In this document: piece after piece, positions 12,816 to 24,409 of the stretch
Numbering within the stretch: position 1 is the first letter of the stretch
How the letters are laid out: every line of letters begins with the position of its first letter
Assembly: GCA_012295275.1 (NCBI GenBank)
Contig: CM022668.1
Coordinates: 995,137 to 1,059,136 of the forward strand
Length of the DNA stretch: 64,000 bases
Origin: Chrysomallon squamiferum
Taxonomy: Eukaryota; Mollusca; Gastropoda; Neomphalida; Peltospiridae
Direction of reading: 5' to 3'
Notes under the pieces: model-generated
Database searches by the model: none
What the model was told of the DNA's origin: nothing
What the model saw: only the letters and a program-made list of their open reading frames with translations
Translations under genes and position numbers: made by a program

Positions 12816-15205
12816 AAGTATCGCTGTATTGTTTCATTTTAATGGATTAATTTGTATTTTCATCTAATTTTCTTTTGTGTTTAATATATTCATATTGGTG
12901 CTGTTCTGGTTATTATAAAATCAGAAGTGATCTGACATGGAATGACCCTGTGGATATTAACTATGTGAAAATAATTTATTTTAACCATGTTATGAGAGCT
13001 GTAAGTGATACAAAAAAACAAAACAAAAAAACAACAAAAAAAAAACATCTGTTTTTAAATATGCAAGGTAAATATTTACATATGTTCACAAGGCAAGAAA
13101 CTATACAAAATGAAATACTCTATCACAGAGAAAACACAACAGACTAGGTTGTCAGATCATTACAAATATAAAAAATAAATGATAAGTGGGTTTGACTAAA
13201 GTCATACTTTACACAAACAACTGTATTGCAAACTGACAGTATGAACAAACATGCAGGAGTAATGGTTTTGTGACAAAACTTCACTGAAACAACACTGAAT
13301 GTATGCACCATTAATTTTGAAAACTGATTTAAAACACCAATTCATAAAAATACTTGCATGAGGTGAATAAACATCTATATGATTACATATATCTATCTAT
13401 ATCAACAATGTAAAAAATAATACCTATTATAGCTATTTCATGCATAAAACATTCCAGATATAAATAACTTAAAAATATGTAAAATATGTCATGATCTATT
13501 AATTATTTTTACAATTTGCATAACATAAAATTACACTTGTAGTTACTACTGGAATGTCCTTCATCTGTGATAGTGTTCAAACTGATACAAAATGTGTAGT
13601 TAAAGCATTTTTCACATAAAGAAAGCGAAGGTACATTTTTTGTATGTGTCAGGGGTGGGGAAAGTGTATTTCCCAGTTGGTCCCATGTGATCTGTATTGC
13701 CACTCCCTAAAACTTGGTGTTTGCTTTAATACTTTTTTGTTTTAAGTTTTTGTGTATAATATTGTATATGGTGGCATTGTGGATCATTTTTAACTTGCAG
13801 GTGAATAAAATGCAACTGTTGTTATGTCATTTGAGTGTAATAGGTTTCTGGCAGAAACTATATTTTGATACACTATTAATAGTATCACCAAAGACTGGAA
13901 GATGATGTATTATTAGTTAAGTATACTTCTTTCACTTTTACCATATCATTTTACCATCCTGGACTAGCAGAAAAGGGCATTTCCCCACTCCTGATCATAA
14001 GAACAATTTTAATCTTCTTAAGCCTTCTTTGTGTTTTTTTTTTTTTTGCCCCTTCTGTTGTAATTCTCTTTACTCAACATTAGATAAATATTACTTCAGT
14101 CTTACTGAACAGATTATTAATGGACATCTCTACAAAAACTTTGAGAGCATTCAAGTTAATTGAGTTCAATAAATAATATACATTCATTCTTAAATGTATT
14201 ATTAAAGTAAGTTTCATAAACATTTTTAATAACATTTTTTTTTAACTCTTTAGTTTTTCCAAAAAAAAATGTTATATATAAATTTGATATATTTATTATT
14301 TTATCAAAAGTAATGTGCATAAAAAGAACCTAACAGTGCACAAAACCCCCAAAATACTGCAACCATATATATATATAATTTAAATCAGTATCACAACTTA
14401 AATTTCAAAAAATATGTAAATAATTTAAATATATATATAAATCCCTATTAGTATCTGTAAATGCCTATTCCTATTTCAACATTTTGATTATCAGACGACT
14501 AATAACATGTGAGATGATATGTGTTATGTTTGGTGTTCTTGTTTTGCTTAGTTTTTAAATGATTCAAATATTTTCTTCTAAAATTATATCTAAAAAATAT
14601 GTGCAAATTTTAAGAAAATTCAACGTCAATTCCTGAACATTTTTGTCATGAAAATAATTTGTTTTAAAAATAATAATAAATAATAATGACAGTAATAAAA
14701 TTAATAAAATATACATTTTAGAAAATTATAAAATGAAGCAAATACCTACATTTTTGATTTGTAGAATATTTAATTTTAATTTTGGGGGAGTATTTTAATT
14801 ATTAAATTTTAATTTTTTATTCTTTTTAAAATGATATATCATATAAATAAACAAATAAAAACTACATTAAATAAGTGAATAAAAATAATAAACCTTAAGT
14901 CATGATGGCATACAAAATAACTTTTTAAAACTAAAAATGCTGTCCAGCAGGTTATATATTTCATAAATATATATGTATGTATGTAAGTCACCAAAAGTTA
15001 AATAAAAATAAAAGTAACACAAAATTGTAAAATAAAAGCTAATACCCTACCCTAACTATATTCTGAAAGTGATAAATAATGTAAGTAGAAAAGAATTTTC
15101 TGAGATGTGCCAGTCACCAAAAAGAGAACAAATTCTCTATTATGTCCAGTTCATAACAAAACTGCAGTGGATGTACATTGCACATTACAAACAATACTTT
15201 AAATA
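12816..15205. other. Probable CSRNP 3' UTR and flanking spacer
   Basis: AT-rich DNA downstream (in minus-strand sense) of the CSRNP stop. Reverse-strand AATAAA candidates include 14816-14821 and 14292-14297. No convincing open frame; low-complexity A/T runs dominate. Confidence 0.4.
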
Positions 15206-17571
15206 TCAGACAGAGACAAATTCACCAACAGAATCCATGACTATATCAACAAAACTTGAACTGTTTGCCTTCTCACAAGGCGGCTGTGAGGAGACTTCAC
15301 TTTCCACGACTGTGTCCACCTTGTTATCTGTGAGCATATTTGTATCAAACAAACTGGTGACGGCAGAAGTTAATTCTGATGTTGAAGAGTCTGTTTCATT
15401 TATGTGACTGAACTCTGAAAGTGCATCAACAAGTTTTTGTGACTGAGAAATGAACTGAGATGATGTAGAGTCAGTCTCTATCTGAAACTCATCAAATGTG
15501 TTGGCTGAATGTGAGATGGTCTCATGGTTAAGAGTGTCTGCCACGCCAGTGCTGTAATTTTGTTTATCCATGTGAGAAGAAATGAGTGGGCATTTCTTAG
15601 CTAGTTGATCCCTGGTGGTGGTTGTCATGGTTACATAGGTGGAACAGTCTGTTTTGTCAGAAACCTGCTCAGCTGGCAGGTTAGGATATGCAGGTTTCTG
15701 GATCGGATTTAACATTCCTGAAATTGGTTTAAGTTTTTCATGCGAATTGGAAGAAGAAAGATTTGTAAAACCAGAGCTCAAATGTGTACATGTCAAAACA
15801 GAGCTGTCCTTTGCTGCTAGTGTTGTACAGTAATTGTGATTTCCATCGTCTACAGATGTCACTGTAGTCAGATTCTGGTATGACTTGGGAAAGTCTGAGC
15901 TCTCCAGGGAATTGCTGTTGTCACTGGAACAATCACTGGACTCTGAGTAGGACGTCTCATCTTTAAAACTGAACACTGAACTAGCTGTTTCAGATGGATA
16001 AACCTCCTCTTCATTGTCATTAAACAACATTACTTGAGGAAGAGGTGTGCCAGGCATAGGAGAATTAGTAACTGTAAATGATGCACCATTTAACACCTGC
16101 TGCCGCTGTTGTTGTTGTTGTTGCTGTTGCTGTTGTTGTGCTTCCATTGTTGCAAATTGAACTTCTTGCATCATGATATTACACACTTCTGTGTTCTGAC
16201 AGTCACGACAGCTGCCCTTTTCATTGCTATTGAACATTGAAAGGTCTAAATTATCATCATCTTTACAAGAATCAGATTTACCATTCTCTTCCTGACTGAA
16301 ATTAGATTTACTAGGACTAGCTTTTTTCTCCATTTCTAATCTCATCAAAGTATGGATGAAGTGAGTCCGCACTCGGATAGGATTGAATTCAATTCGCCCT
16401 GCTGTGTTACCACATCCATCTTTACTGCAGCCACAAGGGAATGATAAACGGTCAACTTGGCACTGAATTCCACCCAGGCTGCAGGCACACGTGTCTGGGT
16501 CACAGAACACTTTGCAGTCACACCCACACACCTCCCGTGAAACTCTGATATCACGACACTGGTCCTTTTCCACATTCTCAATCTTTCTCACACCAGATGA
16601 ACGAAGCATCATGCGTCTCTGTCTAATTGGTACAGGTTGGAGGAAGAAGTATTCGTCATATTCACTGTCTGACTCACTGTCTGATGACACTTCCTGGCTG
16701 TCAAGGTCTACAGTGTTAAGAAGTGGACTTGGGTATAGTTTACCTTGACGACGCTGTTCAGCAAGAATAGCTCGATGTATTCGTTTTTGTTCTTTAGCAT
16801 AAGCCTTCATAGAGAACTGTTCAGCTGTCAGATGTTTGTCTGCCATACCTAAAATATAACATATCTTACCATGTTAATTTGCCACATCTAATATATTTTA
16901 ATATTAGTTATTCACAACAGTATGGAATCTCTATAGGCAACCTCCCATGGAAAGGAAAAGCTATATCATAGCTTTTGAAAAAACAAGAACAGAAATAAAA
17001 GTATGAACTGTTCTAATTTGTTGATATTGTTTGAATGCCAGTTGATAAAATTAACATATTGATCTTATAACACAAATCTGTTATACTTACCAAGTGTAGA
17101 TCCACCTTCACTGGGAACACAAATAAAGCCTTGTGTCCGAGGAAAGTAGTATACATTAACACCTGAAAATTTCACTGATTTCTTTGTCTTCGATTTCTTG
17201 TTTGGTTTTATGTCTGAAAATAAATGTAACTTTTTATCAAGTGAAGGTATTAAAAGTATAATTTCATAATATATTAGTTACTTTACATTCAAAAGAATTT
17301 AAACTGCGACACTTTCAAGAATAATGATGATTGTAAAATGAACAAAAACAAAGAAATATATCCAAATTACAATATTAAACCTGATTTTTTTAATACGTTT
17401 GAATATATGAAAGAAAACAAAAGATGAAAATTCACCTTCTTCCTTTGACATTTCTGAGGTTGGAACATCAGTACTGCTATCTGTAGCACCACTTTCGTTG
17501 CTGCATTCATCACTTTCTGATGTTGGTGGGGTTGATGTCATACCCAATTCATCTAATTTTCTTTTGGGCAT
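15206..17571 (-). CDS. CSRNP: Cysteine/serine-rich nuclear protein (CSRNP/AXUD1 family), complete coding region
   Basis: Nuclear DNA-binding transcription regulator of the AXUD1 family, linked in other animals to growth control, apoptosis and immediate-early induction. Coding exons on the minus strand: 17571-17436, 17213-17091 and 16848-15206 (stop 15208-15206), GT-AG throughout, joined length 633 codons. The start is chosen because [10 protein letters not shown] matches the KRKFDQLDE-type N-terminus of the family. Exon 2 encodes the conserved segment around [20 protein letters not shown]. Exon 3 opens with the helical [12 protein letters not shown] stretch (LAEFAQEQ in vertebrates) and then carries the Cys-rich core at about residues 194-232 ([20 protein letters not shown] ... 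[10 protein letters not shown]), followed by [18 protein letters not shown]. The C-terminal half is Ser/Thr/Asp-rich and contains an 11-Gln run. The ATG at 16846 is internal, not the start. Which vertebrate paralogue (1, 2 or 3) it corresponds to is not decidable here; a single invertebrate gene is usual. Confidence 0.94.
16090..16140 (-). repeat. Polyglutamine (CAG/CAA) tract inside CSRNP
   Basis: Encodes eleven consecutive Gln, then Arg, then two Gln, at about residues 324-337. Codons mix CAA and CAG, so this is an interrupted and relatively stable repeat. It lies in the presumed disordered region after the Cys-rich domain. Confidence 0.9.
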
Positions 17572-17631
17572 GATGACACGTTAGCTGTAGCTATGTGCGT
17601 CAAGTACAAATGATTATCCCGTAAAAATATC
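17572..17631 (-). other. CSRNP 5' UTR part of exon carrying the start codon
   Basis: On the minus strand a long pyrimidine tract ending TTTTTTTCAG directly precedes ATATTTTTACGGG, followed by about 60 bases to the start ATG. This is a strong acceptor, so the first coding exon is probably the second exon of the transcript. Confidence 0.6.
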
Positions 17632-17744
17632 TGAAAAAAAAAACAGTTTATAATTTTTTTTCCTTTTAATTAGTCTTTACAATTTATGCCAAAAATTATC
17701 ATTCAAATATATACATATTCTTCATCAAACACTCAAATAATATA

Positions 17745-18900
17745 CAGTGAAACTTCAGTTAGTGATGGTGGAAGGAGTCAGCAAAATAGTTTGAAAGTTC
17801 AGGGGGTTCAAGTAGTCAGATTTCAGATATTTACTGCAGTTCTGATGGAGAAGTAATGTACCTTTCATATTTCATGAAGCAATTTCTACATATCTGTTCA
17901 AACTATGTAAATAATATATACAACCCAACTGTACTAGAGAAAAACACACATATGTCTCTGTTCATTTATTTTGTTTGTATATATACATATGCAAATATAT
18001 TTATTGATATATAAAACGAGACAAATAATCTGTGCATGTACATACATTATCAAAAAGATAAACTGAAACACATAACCAGAAATAAATACCAAGTTCACCT
18101 ATATCCAAATTTCTAACATGGTGGACTGTAATCAATCCTCACTGAAGTGTTAACAACATTAAAAGTATAGTACAAATTATCTGTACAATTTGTCAAACAT
18201 TCTGGCCAGTTTGTAAGTAATACTGGTCCAGAAACTGAGAGATTTCTTTTTATCCCTAGCATTTTTTAAACTTTTCAAAGTTCTGAAATGCTCCTATTCT
18301 CATATTTCAGTTGGGTCTTTACAGTTAGCACTTAATTTTAAATAACATTCTTGAACTGATACTTTGTTTTTAATAGCATATTTGACAAAATACTTTCATT
18401 TCACAACAAATATAAATCAGTGAACTTGATCAGTTAACTACATAAGTTCTTTGAAGACTATCTGTAGTTATGTATTATGTAAAGAAACCCAACACTGTAG
18501 AAAAACAAGCAGGCGTATTAACTTTTTTCTAATCAATGACCCACTGTTCTGAATTTACCAAGGAAGCACTTTGTTTTTGAAGGCTAATTTCTGTTAAAAC
18601 AGTACTCTGTAAATGACTTCAAGTACCTAGATGTTTTTGACATTATTACTAACTTATATAGGAACCCAGCTAGGACAAGACGTTGAGATTGTTACATTGA
18701 GGTTTCGAGAAACTTACGTTCAAGTATCCAAATTTGACTACACATAATGTCATTACAAAATCATTAAGTGCAACTCAATGCCTTATGCTACAGATTGTGG
18801 GACAATGAACCATTCCTTATGTGAAGCAGATTCAAGTTCTCCTACTGTCTGAATTTGTGGATTCCTCTGAAAAATGTTATGTTCAATGGGACCCTGCTTA
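17745..18900. mobile_element. Possible degraded Tigger/pogo-like element, boundaries uncertain
   Basis: Starts with CAGTGAAACTTCAGTTAGTG immediately after TA, the usual end structure of pogo/Tigger elements. A sequence around 18695 reading CATTGAGGTTTCGAGAAAC resembles an inner copy of such an end in the opposite sense, but no clean partner terminus was found. The right limit is arbitrary. Confidence 0.3.
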
Positions 18901-19931
18901 ATAACTATCACATGAATTAGCTTCAAATCTTGAATGAATTAAGAGAATAAACTGTTTTATCATTAACTGCAATTTCAAACACATTCAGTGCAATACTGAG
19001 TTGAATTTGTATTTGGCATTTATATGACAGCTATAAAACAGCATGTTTCTTTAGTACTTGACTAGCTGTGTTATATGTGCATTTTTTATAATTTTTATTA
19101 ATGCTATTACATTCAGTTGTTTCTCCATTTTCAATTTCTTGTCATTGTTACATTCAGACTTGTACATACACATCTACGTTTTGTTGTTGGACGTGTTAAT
19201 ATGAAATTTACACATATGTATCATTACATGTATATAGAAACAAGTTCTCTTTCAAACCAAAAAATTACTGACATAATTTTCTGTCATTACTGACCTATAA
19301 GAGTACAGAAAAATATCTTGATTTCACAGACAAAACTTCCTGTTGAGATGCTAGAGGTTATGACTCTCTGTCTGGTGGTTGGTCTATCATACAATGCCTT
19401 GAAATACTTTGAAATTTGTTATTCATTTAAGATTTATTTATGGACCTTCCAACACAGTTTGAAATTCATTTTCCCTGAAGTCAATAGATTTGCTCTTGGT
19501 TATGAAATCTAAATATACATGAGAGAAAAGTTTAAAAATATGTCAAGTTAGCCTTGAAATTATGTTTGAAATAGGAAAGAAAACTTTAAAGTCCATCACA
19601 GAAAGACATGGGTGCAGTAACATCCCATCATATTCCCATAAATCAAGAAAAGCTGATACTACTTACTTATTCAGCTTCTTTAGCACAAAATGTAGTTTCA
19701 CAAATTCTATGAAGTAGTGAAGATGCTGTAAACAAGGAAAAACTACTAAAATCAGATAACAATTGCAGTTCTTCAGTATTTACTCTTTGTTCAGTTCTTG
19801 AGCTATTTTCAAGAAAAATCTATTCCAATTCATGAGGCAACATCTTCAAAAATAAAGATATGTTTTCAGTTTTCCCGATTTTCTGAAATAATATTTCCAG
19901 AAATTAATGGAAGATAAAAATCACATCTGCA

Positions 19932-20290
19932 GTGTTGACAGAGACAGCCTTAGTAGGGTTGATAGAGGCAGCCAATATAGAAAAACAAAATAAGGCCCTC
20001 AAATTGAAACAGGTGTTTGCCACAGCACCGGACATAAAAGGAATTTTTGTTTCCACTACCTCACCATTTAGGATGGTCATTCTGGCAAACAGTGAAGAAA
20101 AGCCAATCCAAGTTAATTATTGGTGGGTAGTTCAGTGTGATAATGAACTCCTTCCTGGAGAGGTAAAGCAAATTCATGATAGGAATTCAAGTGACTATTA
20201 TGCAACAAGCTAGTACCACTTGGAAATGGCCATCCCTCATATACAATTATTCAACATTCTTCTTACAGATATACAGTTTTCAGGCTACAT
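19932..20290 (+). pseudogene. Relic of a transposon-encoded protein, C-terminal WWV...PGEV...WKWP segment
   Basis: An open stretch to 20213 includes the words VNYWWVVQCDNELLPGEVKQ. After its stop, the reading continues in another frame as TTWKWPSLIYNYSTFFLQI. The order (aromatic YxV, acidic residues, PGEV, then WKWP and a final hydrophobic strand) is the same layout as in many uncharacterised transposon proteins of aquatic animals, and parallels the relic at 43170-43372. A frame change and a stop show it is dead. The upstream part is not recognisable. The family assignment rests on recalled motif layout, not on a search. Confidence 0.45.
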
Positions 20291-23200
20291 TATAACTGAC
20301 GGTTTTTGACAGCCATGTCCAAGGATAAACATTTATTTGCACAATTTATAAAGTTCAGGCAATTTTGAAATAATGTTAAGTTTGTTTTTACCATTTTCTT
20401 TTGTTTTAATGTCTGTCATGGACATATTTCTGATTATCCTTCAAACAATAAATATTCCCAATATTTTTTCTCTCTTGACACAAAATAGATTTGAAAACTT
20501 AAAGTATCTTACATAGAGGCAAGTTTTTCTGGTAAAATGGCCAATTGGAATGACCTCCAACTTCTTTGAATATAACGTCCTCATGGATTTGCCCGTTTCC
20601 CGTCATGGCAGATATATGAATAAGTAAACATATTTTAAGATACTTTATCTTTTTATTTCATTAGCTTATTTACTGGTATGTGAAAAGTATTATAAATGTT
20701 TATTATCATTGATAGTGGATTAGTTTATTTTTACTAGGTCTCAGCCATGTTTGCCATTTCTGTTTTTAATTTATTTATAAATCTAATACTTACAACATCT
20801 GCATTTGTTGTGTTTTCTTTTTATATTTTCTTCTGTAACAGAAGAGCTACCAATGTCCTCCTCTGAGTGTACTGTACAGAATTGTAAATAGTAAGTTGAT
20901 ATATTTCACGTAAGATACAAAGAAATTAATTTTCTATTATAAACAATGTTTCCTTTTCTTTCTTTTTTTACATAATAAAAAATGAAATTAAATAAATAAA
21001 ATAATTTTCAAAAATAAACATTCATGATTGTTTTTTCCATCACTATATATTCAAATATGTATCTAGACATATACATATACTGAGAGAAAGAGAGAGAGAT
21101 ACACAAAATAGTAAAATTGGTTAATCTGAACTAAGAGTGATGTAATTAATATGATATCCAGGAATATTATACAGATGAAATGTTAATATAAACATACTTA
21201 TAATAAACTTACCATTAATCCACAACATTTACGATTTAACAATAAAACTTAAGTTCTTATCATTATTAATAGAACATTCAAAACATTAAGTAAACACTTT
21301 TTCTACCCCTTTGCACTGCCAAATATCCCATTTGCCCCTGCTGACAACCATCCTAGTTACTGGCTGGCAAAGCTGGTTGCCATGGAGATATGTCCCAATT
21401 CTCTAAGATTTCAGATCATAGAGCCCTAGTCCATTGAGAAACACAGTAACAAAATCAATAATTCCTTGTTGTTAACTCAACAGAGCTGATAGTTGATCAA
21501 TATGGTGAAGGGACTCAAAATAGAAGTTTCATAATCACACATATTTGGGGGCATCATTTCCCAACTGAAATTATCAAACTAGTGACCAGATTTAAAAAAT
21601 TTAGGTCATTTAAGTTTAGATTATTCAACTCATTTCTTTTAATTTAAGATTTATTATTATGCCTTTTAATTAAACTGTAAAAATTCATTGAAGTATTTTC
21701 TTATAAGCAGATATATGGACTTCAGATACCATATCACTTGAAGTAAAATAAATGGTTGTTACTGAAATGTAATTTATACTGTATAACACAGCTGAGGAAA
21801 AGTATTTTTGCCAGTTGGTCCAGAGTATCCATAATTTCTGGTTATAACTCAACCTTATTAGTCAGTCTCAGAAAATTTGGGTTAAAAACTGTCTCCATTT
21901 TACTCTTATACATGTTTTAAACATGTTAATAATAATAATTTCCAATAAATACAGCATATTAGTTTTGTTTTTGAAAACAGTTTAATCTGTTTTCTTAATA
22001 TGTGTAATATATGATATTTTAAAGGAAAAAAGAAAGGTTGAATTTTAATTCACTGGTATGTAAACAAAATGGAAGTATTTTATACTGTGTTGAGTAATAA
22101 TAAATAGGAAATATTTGTCTGTTTCATTGACCCATTTTTTCACAGTATATGCATTATCTGACAAAGTATATATATATAGAGAGAGAGAATTTTGTGAGAA
22201 ATTAATATTCCTTGTGTATATTAGCTGGTGTCACAATTGTAAACTGCTCTTTTATCAGTGCACATCTATTAAACGTTTACTTAAACTAATAAAGTACCAG
22301 ATACCCAACTCTCCAAGTATGTGAACTGAACCAAAACTAACCTGATCAAGGGATCAAACTTCAGATATATCTAAACATGTTTTTAATCAAGAAAGACAAT
22401 AAATTAATCATTATCTAGACTACAGTCAATATATATATGTTAGTAACAATTTATTTTTAAAGTTTTTCTATGAATGTTTTCATTTTTTACATATTATATG
22501 AAGAACATTAATATACTTCATACAATCAATAATACCTTGATAACAGCAACACTAACTATCAGACCCTTTATATTGTCTATTAAAAGAACAGCCAGTAATG
22601 AATATGTACGAAATACATTTAGTTGTTTATATATGTGTGTATATATATATACTTCAATGAAAGCCTTTGTTTTATAAATTTATTCAAAACCTATCAAATG
22701 ACTAAAAATGAAATTGCTTAAAAGCATTGACCCCCCCCTCAGTGTCTTCATTCTTATTAACAAATGTTTTTATTCTCCCTTTTTGCTTGAGCAGGAATTA
22801 GGCTACAAATTAATTAAAACAAAGGATCTACAGAATGTTACCTGTCAGTAATTAAGGGCTTGAAAAGACGATAGTTAATTCTGTTGTAAAATTCAATGAA
22901 TTCACTAAAAACAGAGCATCATCCAGTCAGCAATGACATTTATTATGCTTCTGGCCAACAGTGCCTATGATTAAAGAAAATATTACTACTTGCCTTTTAA
23001 AAACCATTGTTAGTAACAAATTTTGCCTGAGGTCATTTAAAAACTTTTTGCTGCAAATATCACAAATATATTACTTCTAACCAAAATAATACCATAATTA
23101 TTATGTATAGTCTCTTTGTGTTTTTGTTGATTACTAAGTAATTCTATATAAAGTTATAAACATTGCAAAATATATACTTTCATTCACTCTTTTTCAAATC

Positions 23201-23967
23201 CTTCTACTAAATGACAATACCATAATTTTGTAGTATAATCATAAACCATCAAAATTCTAAATACACAGGATGCTGCTGACAACAGTTACAAACATTTGCC
23301 TAAATTGATTTTGATACAGATATCATTTATTGGTATTTTTAAAAATAGCTTCTTTGGTAACCATTCTCAGTCATTTTGTTGAAATCATTCTTAATGTCAT
23401 TGCTGAGAGATGTCTAATAAAAAGAAATTAATATGTTGACATCTTTGACTGTTCACCATTTCTTAGTCTAAGGATAAATTATATCGGTGTAAAATGTGCA
23501 ATATAAATTACATATTATGCACATCACCCTCCCTTTTGATACTCTACTTAGGGGAGTACTATCTGAACTAAAACATTCCTATGATAATGTCAAACTACAT
23601 CAAACCTTCTCAAACTTTATTTTAACTGGGTTAGCATTTGGATTATTCAGTCTATTGTACTTTATTTATTAACCATTCCTCAAATGACTTGAAATGTAAA
23701 CAAAGGATTGTTTTGATTGTAAAAATAAAGAATGTTTCAGTTTCTCTACACTTTTAAAGCTTTCGTTTATATCGTTGTCTTTCGTCAGTTTAATAAAATC
23801 AACTTCAGTTGATCGAAGATACAATGAAGAGAGAAAAAATAACAATAAGTATTAAAGGGATGAAAGGCTGAAGAGAAATCCACTTCGTCGACTCAACAGA
23901 ATTTCATCTAACAATTACAATATGACCGTCTTGTGTCTAGTCATCAGGATAATAATATTATACTCAC

Positions 23968-24045
23968 CAAAATGCTCGCACATACTGAGTTAACGGGAAA
24001 TCGCGTCGTCGGAAACAAGCCTAGTGGATGTTTAATTGCTCTATG
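23968..24045 (-). other. Candidate non-coding first exon of CSRNP
   Basis: On the minus strand, a locally more CpG-containing stretch (ACGACGCGATTTCCCG) ends GCATTTTG before GTGAGTAT, a consensus donor. A weak TATA-like TATTATAG lies at about 24067-24073, which would put transcription start near 24040. The link to the CSRNP acceptor at 17632 is inferred only. Confidence 0.45.
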
Positions 24046-24208
24046 CACAATCAAGACTCAAGCCACTATAATACGGGTGAATTAATGGGCTTCTCTAAAG
24101 GACTTGATAATCTATGCGTGACCTTCTCAATCGCTAAAGCACCCAACCTCGTTTTGAGAATCATGGATTAATAGAACAGAAACAAATAGTACATGATTAA
24201 GATAGTTT

Positions 24209-24216
24209 ATTTGCAT
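24209..24216 (+). promoter_or_regulatory. Octamer motif ATTTGCAT upstream of CSRNP
   Basis: Exact POU-factor octamer, about 170 bp upstream of the inferred CSRNP start. In DNA this AT-rich the word is not rare, so it is a candidate only. Confidence 0.25.
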
Positions 24217-24361
24217 AGTTTCTAGAACCACCTGCACTATACTAAAAAGATATCACTTATAATACCAAAATGACATCGAAAAAGCGTAAGAACAGTAAGA
24301 AAGTCCACATATTTACATAATATTAATGCGCTGTGCACAGTTCTCAATTTTCTGGTATGTT

Positions 24362-24369
24362 TGACGTCA
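24362..24369. promoter_or_regulatory. Palindromic CRE, TGACGTCA, upstream of CSRNP
   Basis: Full-consensus cAMP response element (CREB/ATF site), about 320 bp upstream of the inferred CSRNP transcription start and 30 bp from a CArG box. I noticed no other full palindromic CRE in the window. Confidence 0.5.
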
Positions 24370-24398
24370 CGGAAAAAGTCATGTCTGTATTCACAAAG

Positions 24399-24408
24399 CC
24401 ATATATGG
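24399..24408. promoter_or_regulatory. CArG box (SRF site) CCATATATGG with adjacent GGAA
   Basis: Exact CC(A/T)6GG match followed two bases later by GGAA, the core of ETS/ternary-complex-factor sites, as in serum response elements. It sits 29 bases to the right of the CRE (further upstream in CSRNP sense), the type of pair found in immediate-early promoters such as FOS. Confidence 0.5.
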
Positions 24409-24409
24409 T

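Larger units (their letters stand above)
17632..23967 (-). other. Probable first intron of CSRNP (about 6.3 kb)
   Basis: Bounded by the acceptor at 17632-17633 and a consensus donor GTGAGTAT read leftwards from 23967. It contains a transposon protein relic (19932-20290), a lone CAGTGAAAC end at 17745 and GA-rich patches near 21080 and 22180. No other gene is seen inside it. Confidence 0.5.

Noticed and set aside
15639-15833. Plus-strand frames overlapping the CSRNP coding exon
   Set aside because: Antisense shadows of a long, conserved minus-strand coding exon.
21300-21480. GC-richer patch (CCCTTTGCACTGCC...) in the CSRNP intron, suspected SINE
   Set aside because: No A/B-box promoter pair, tail or second copy seen in the window.
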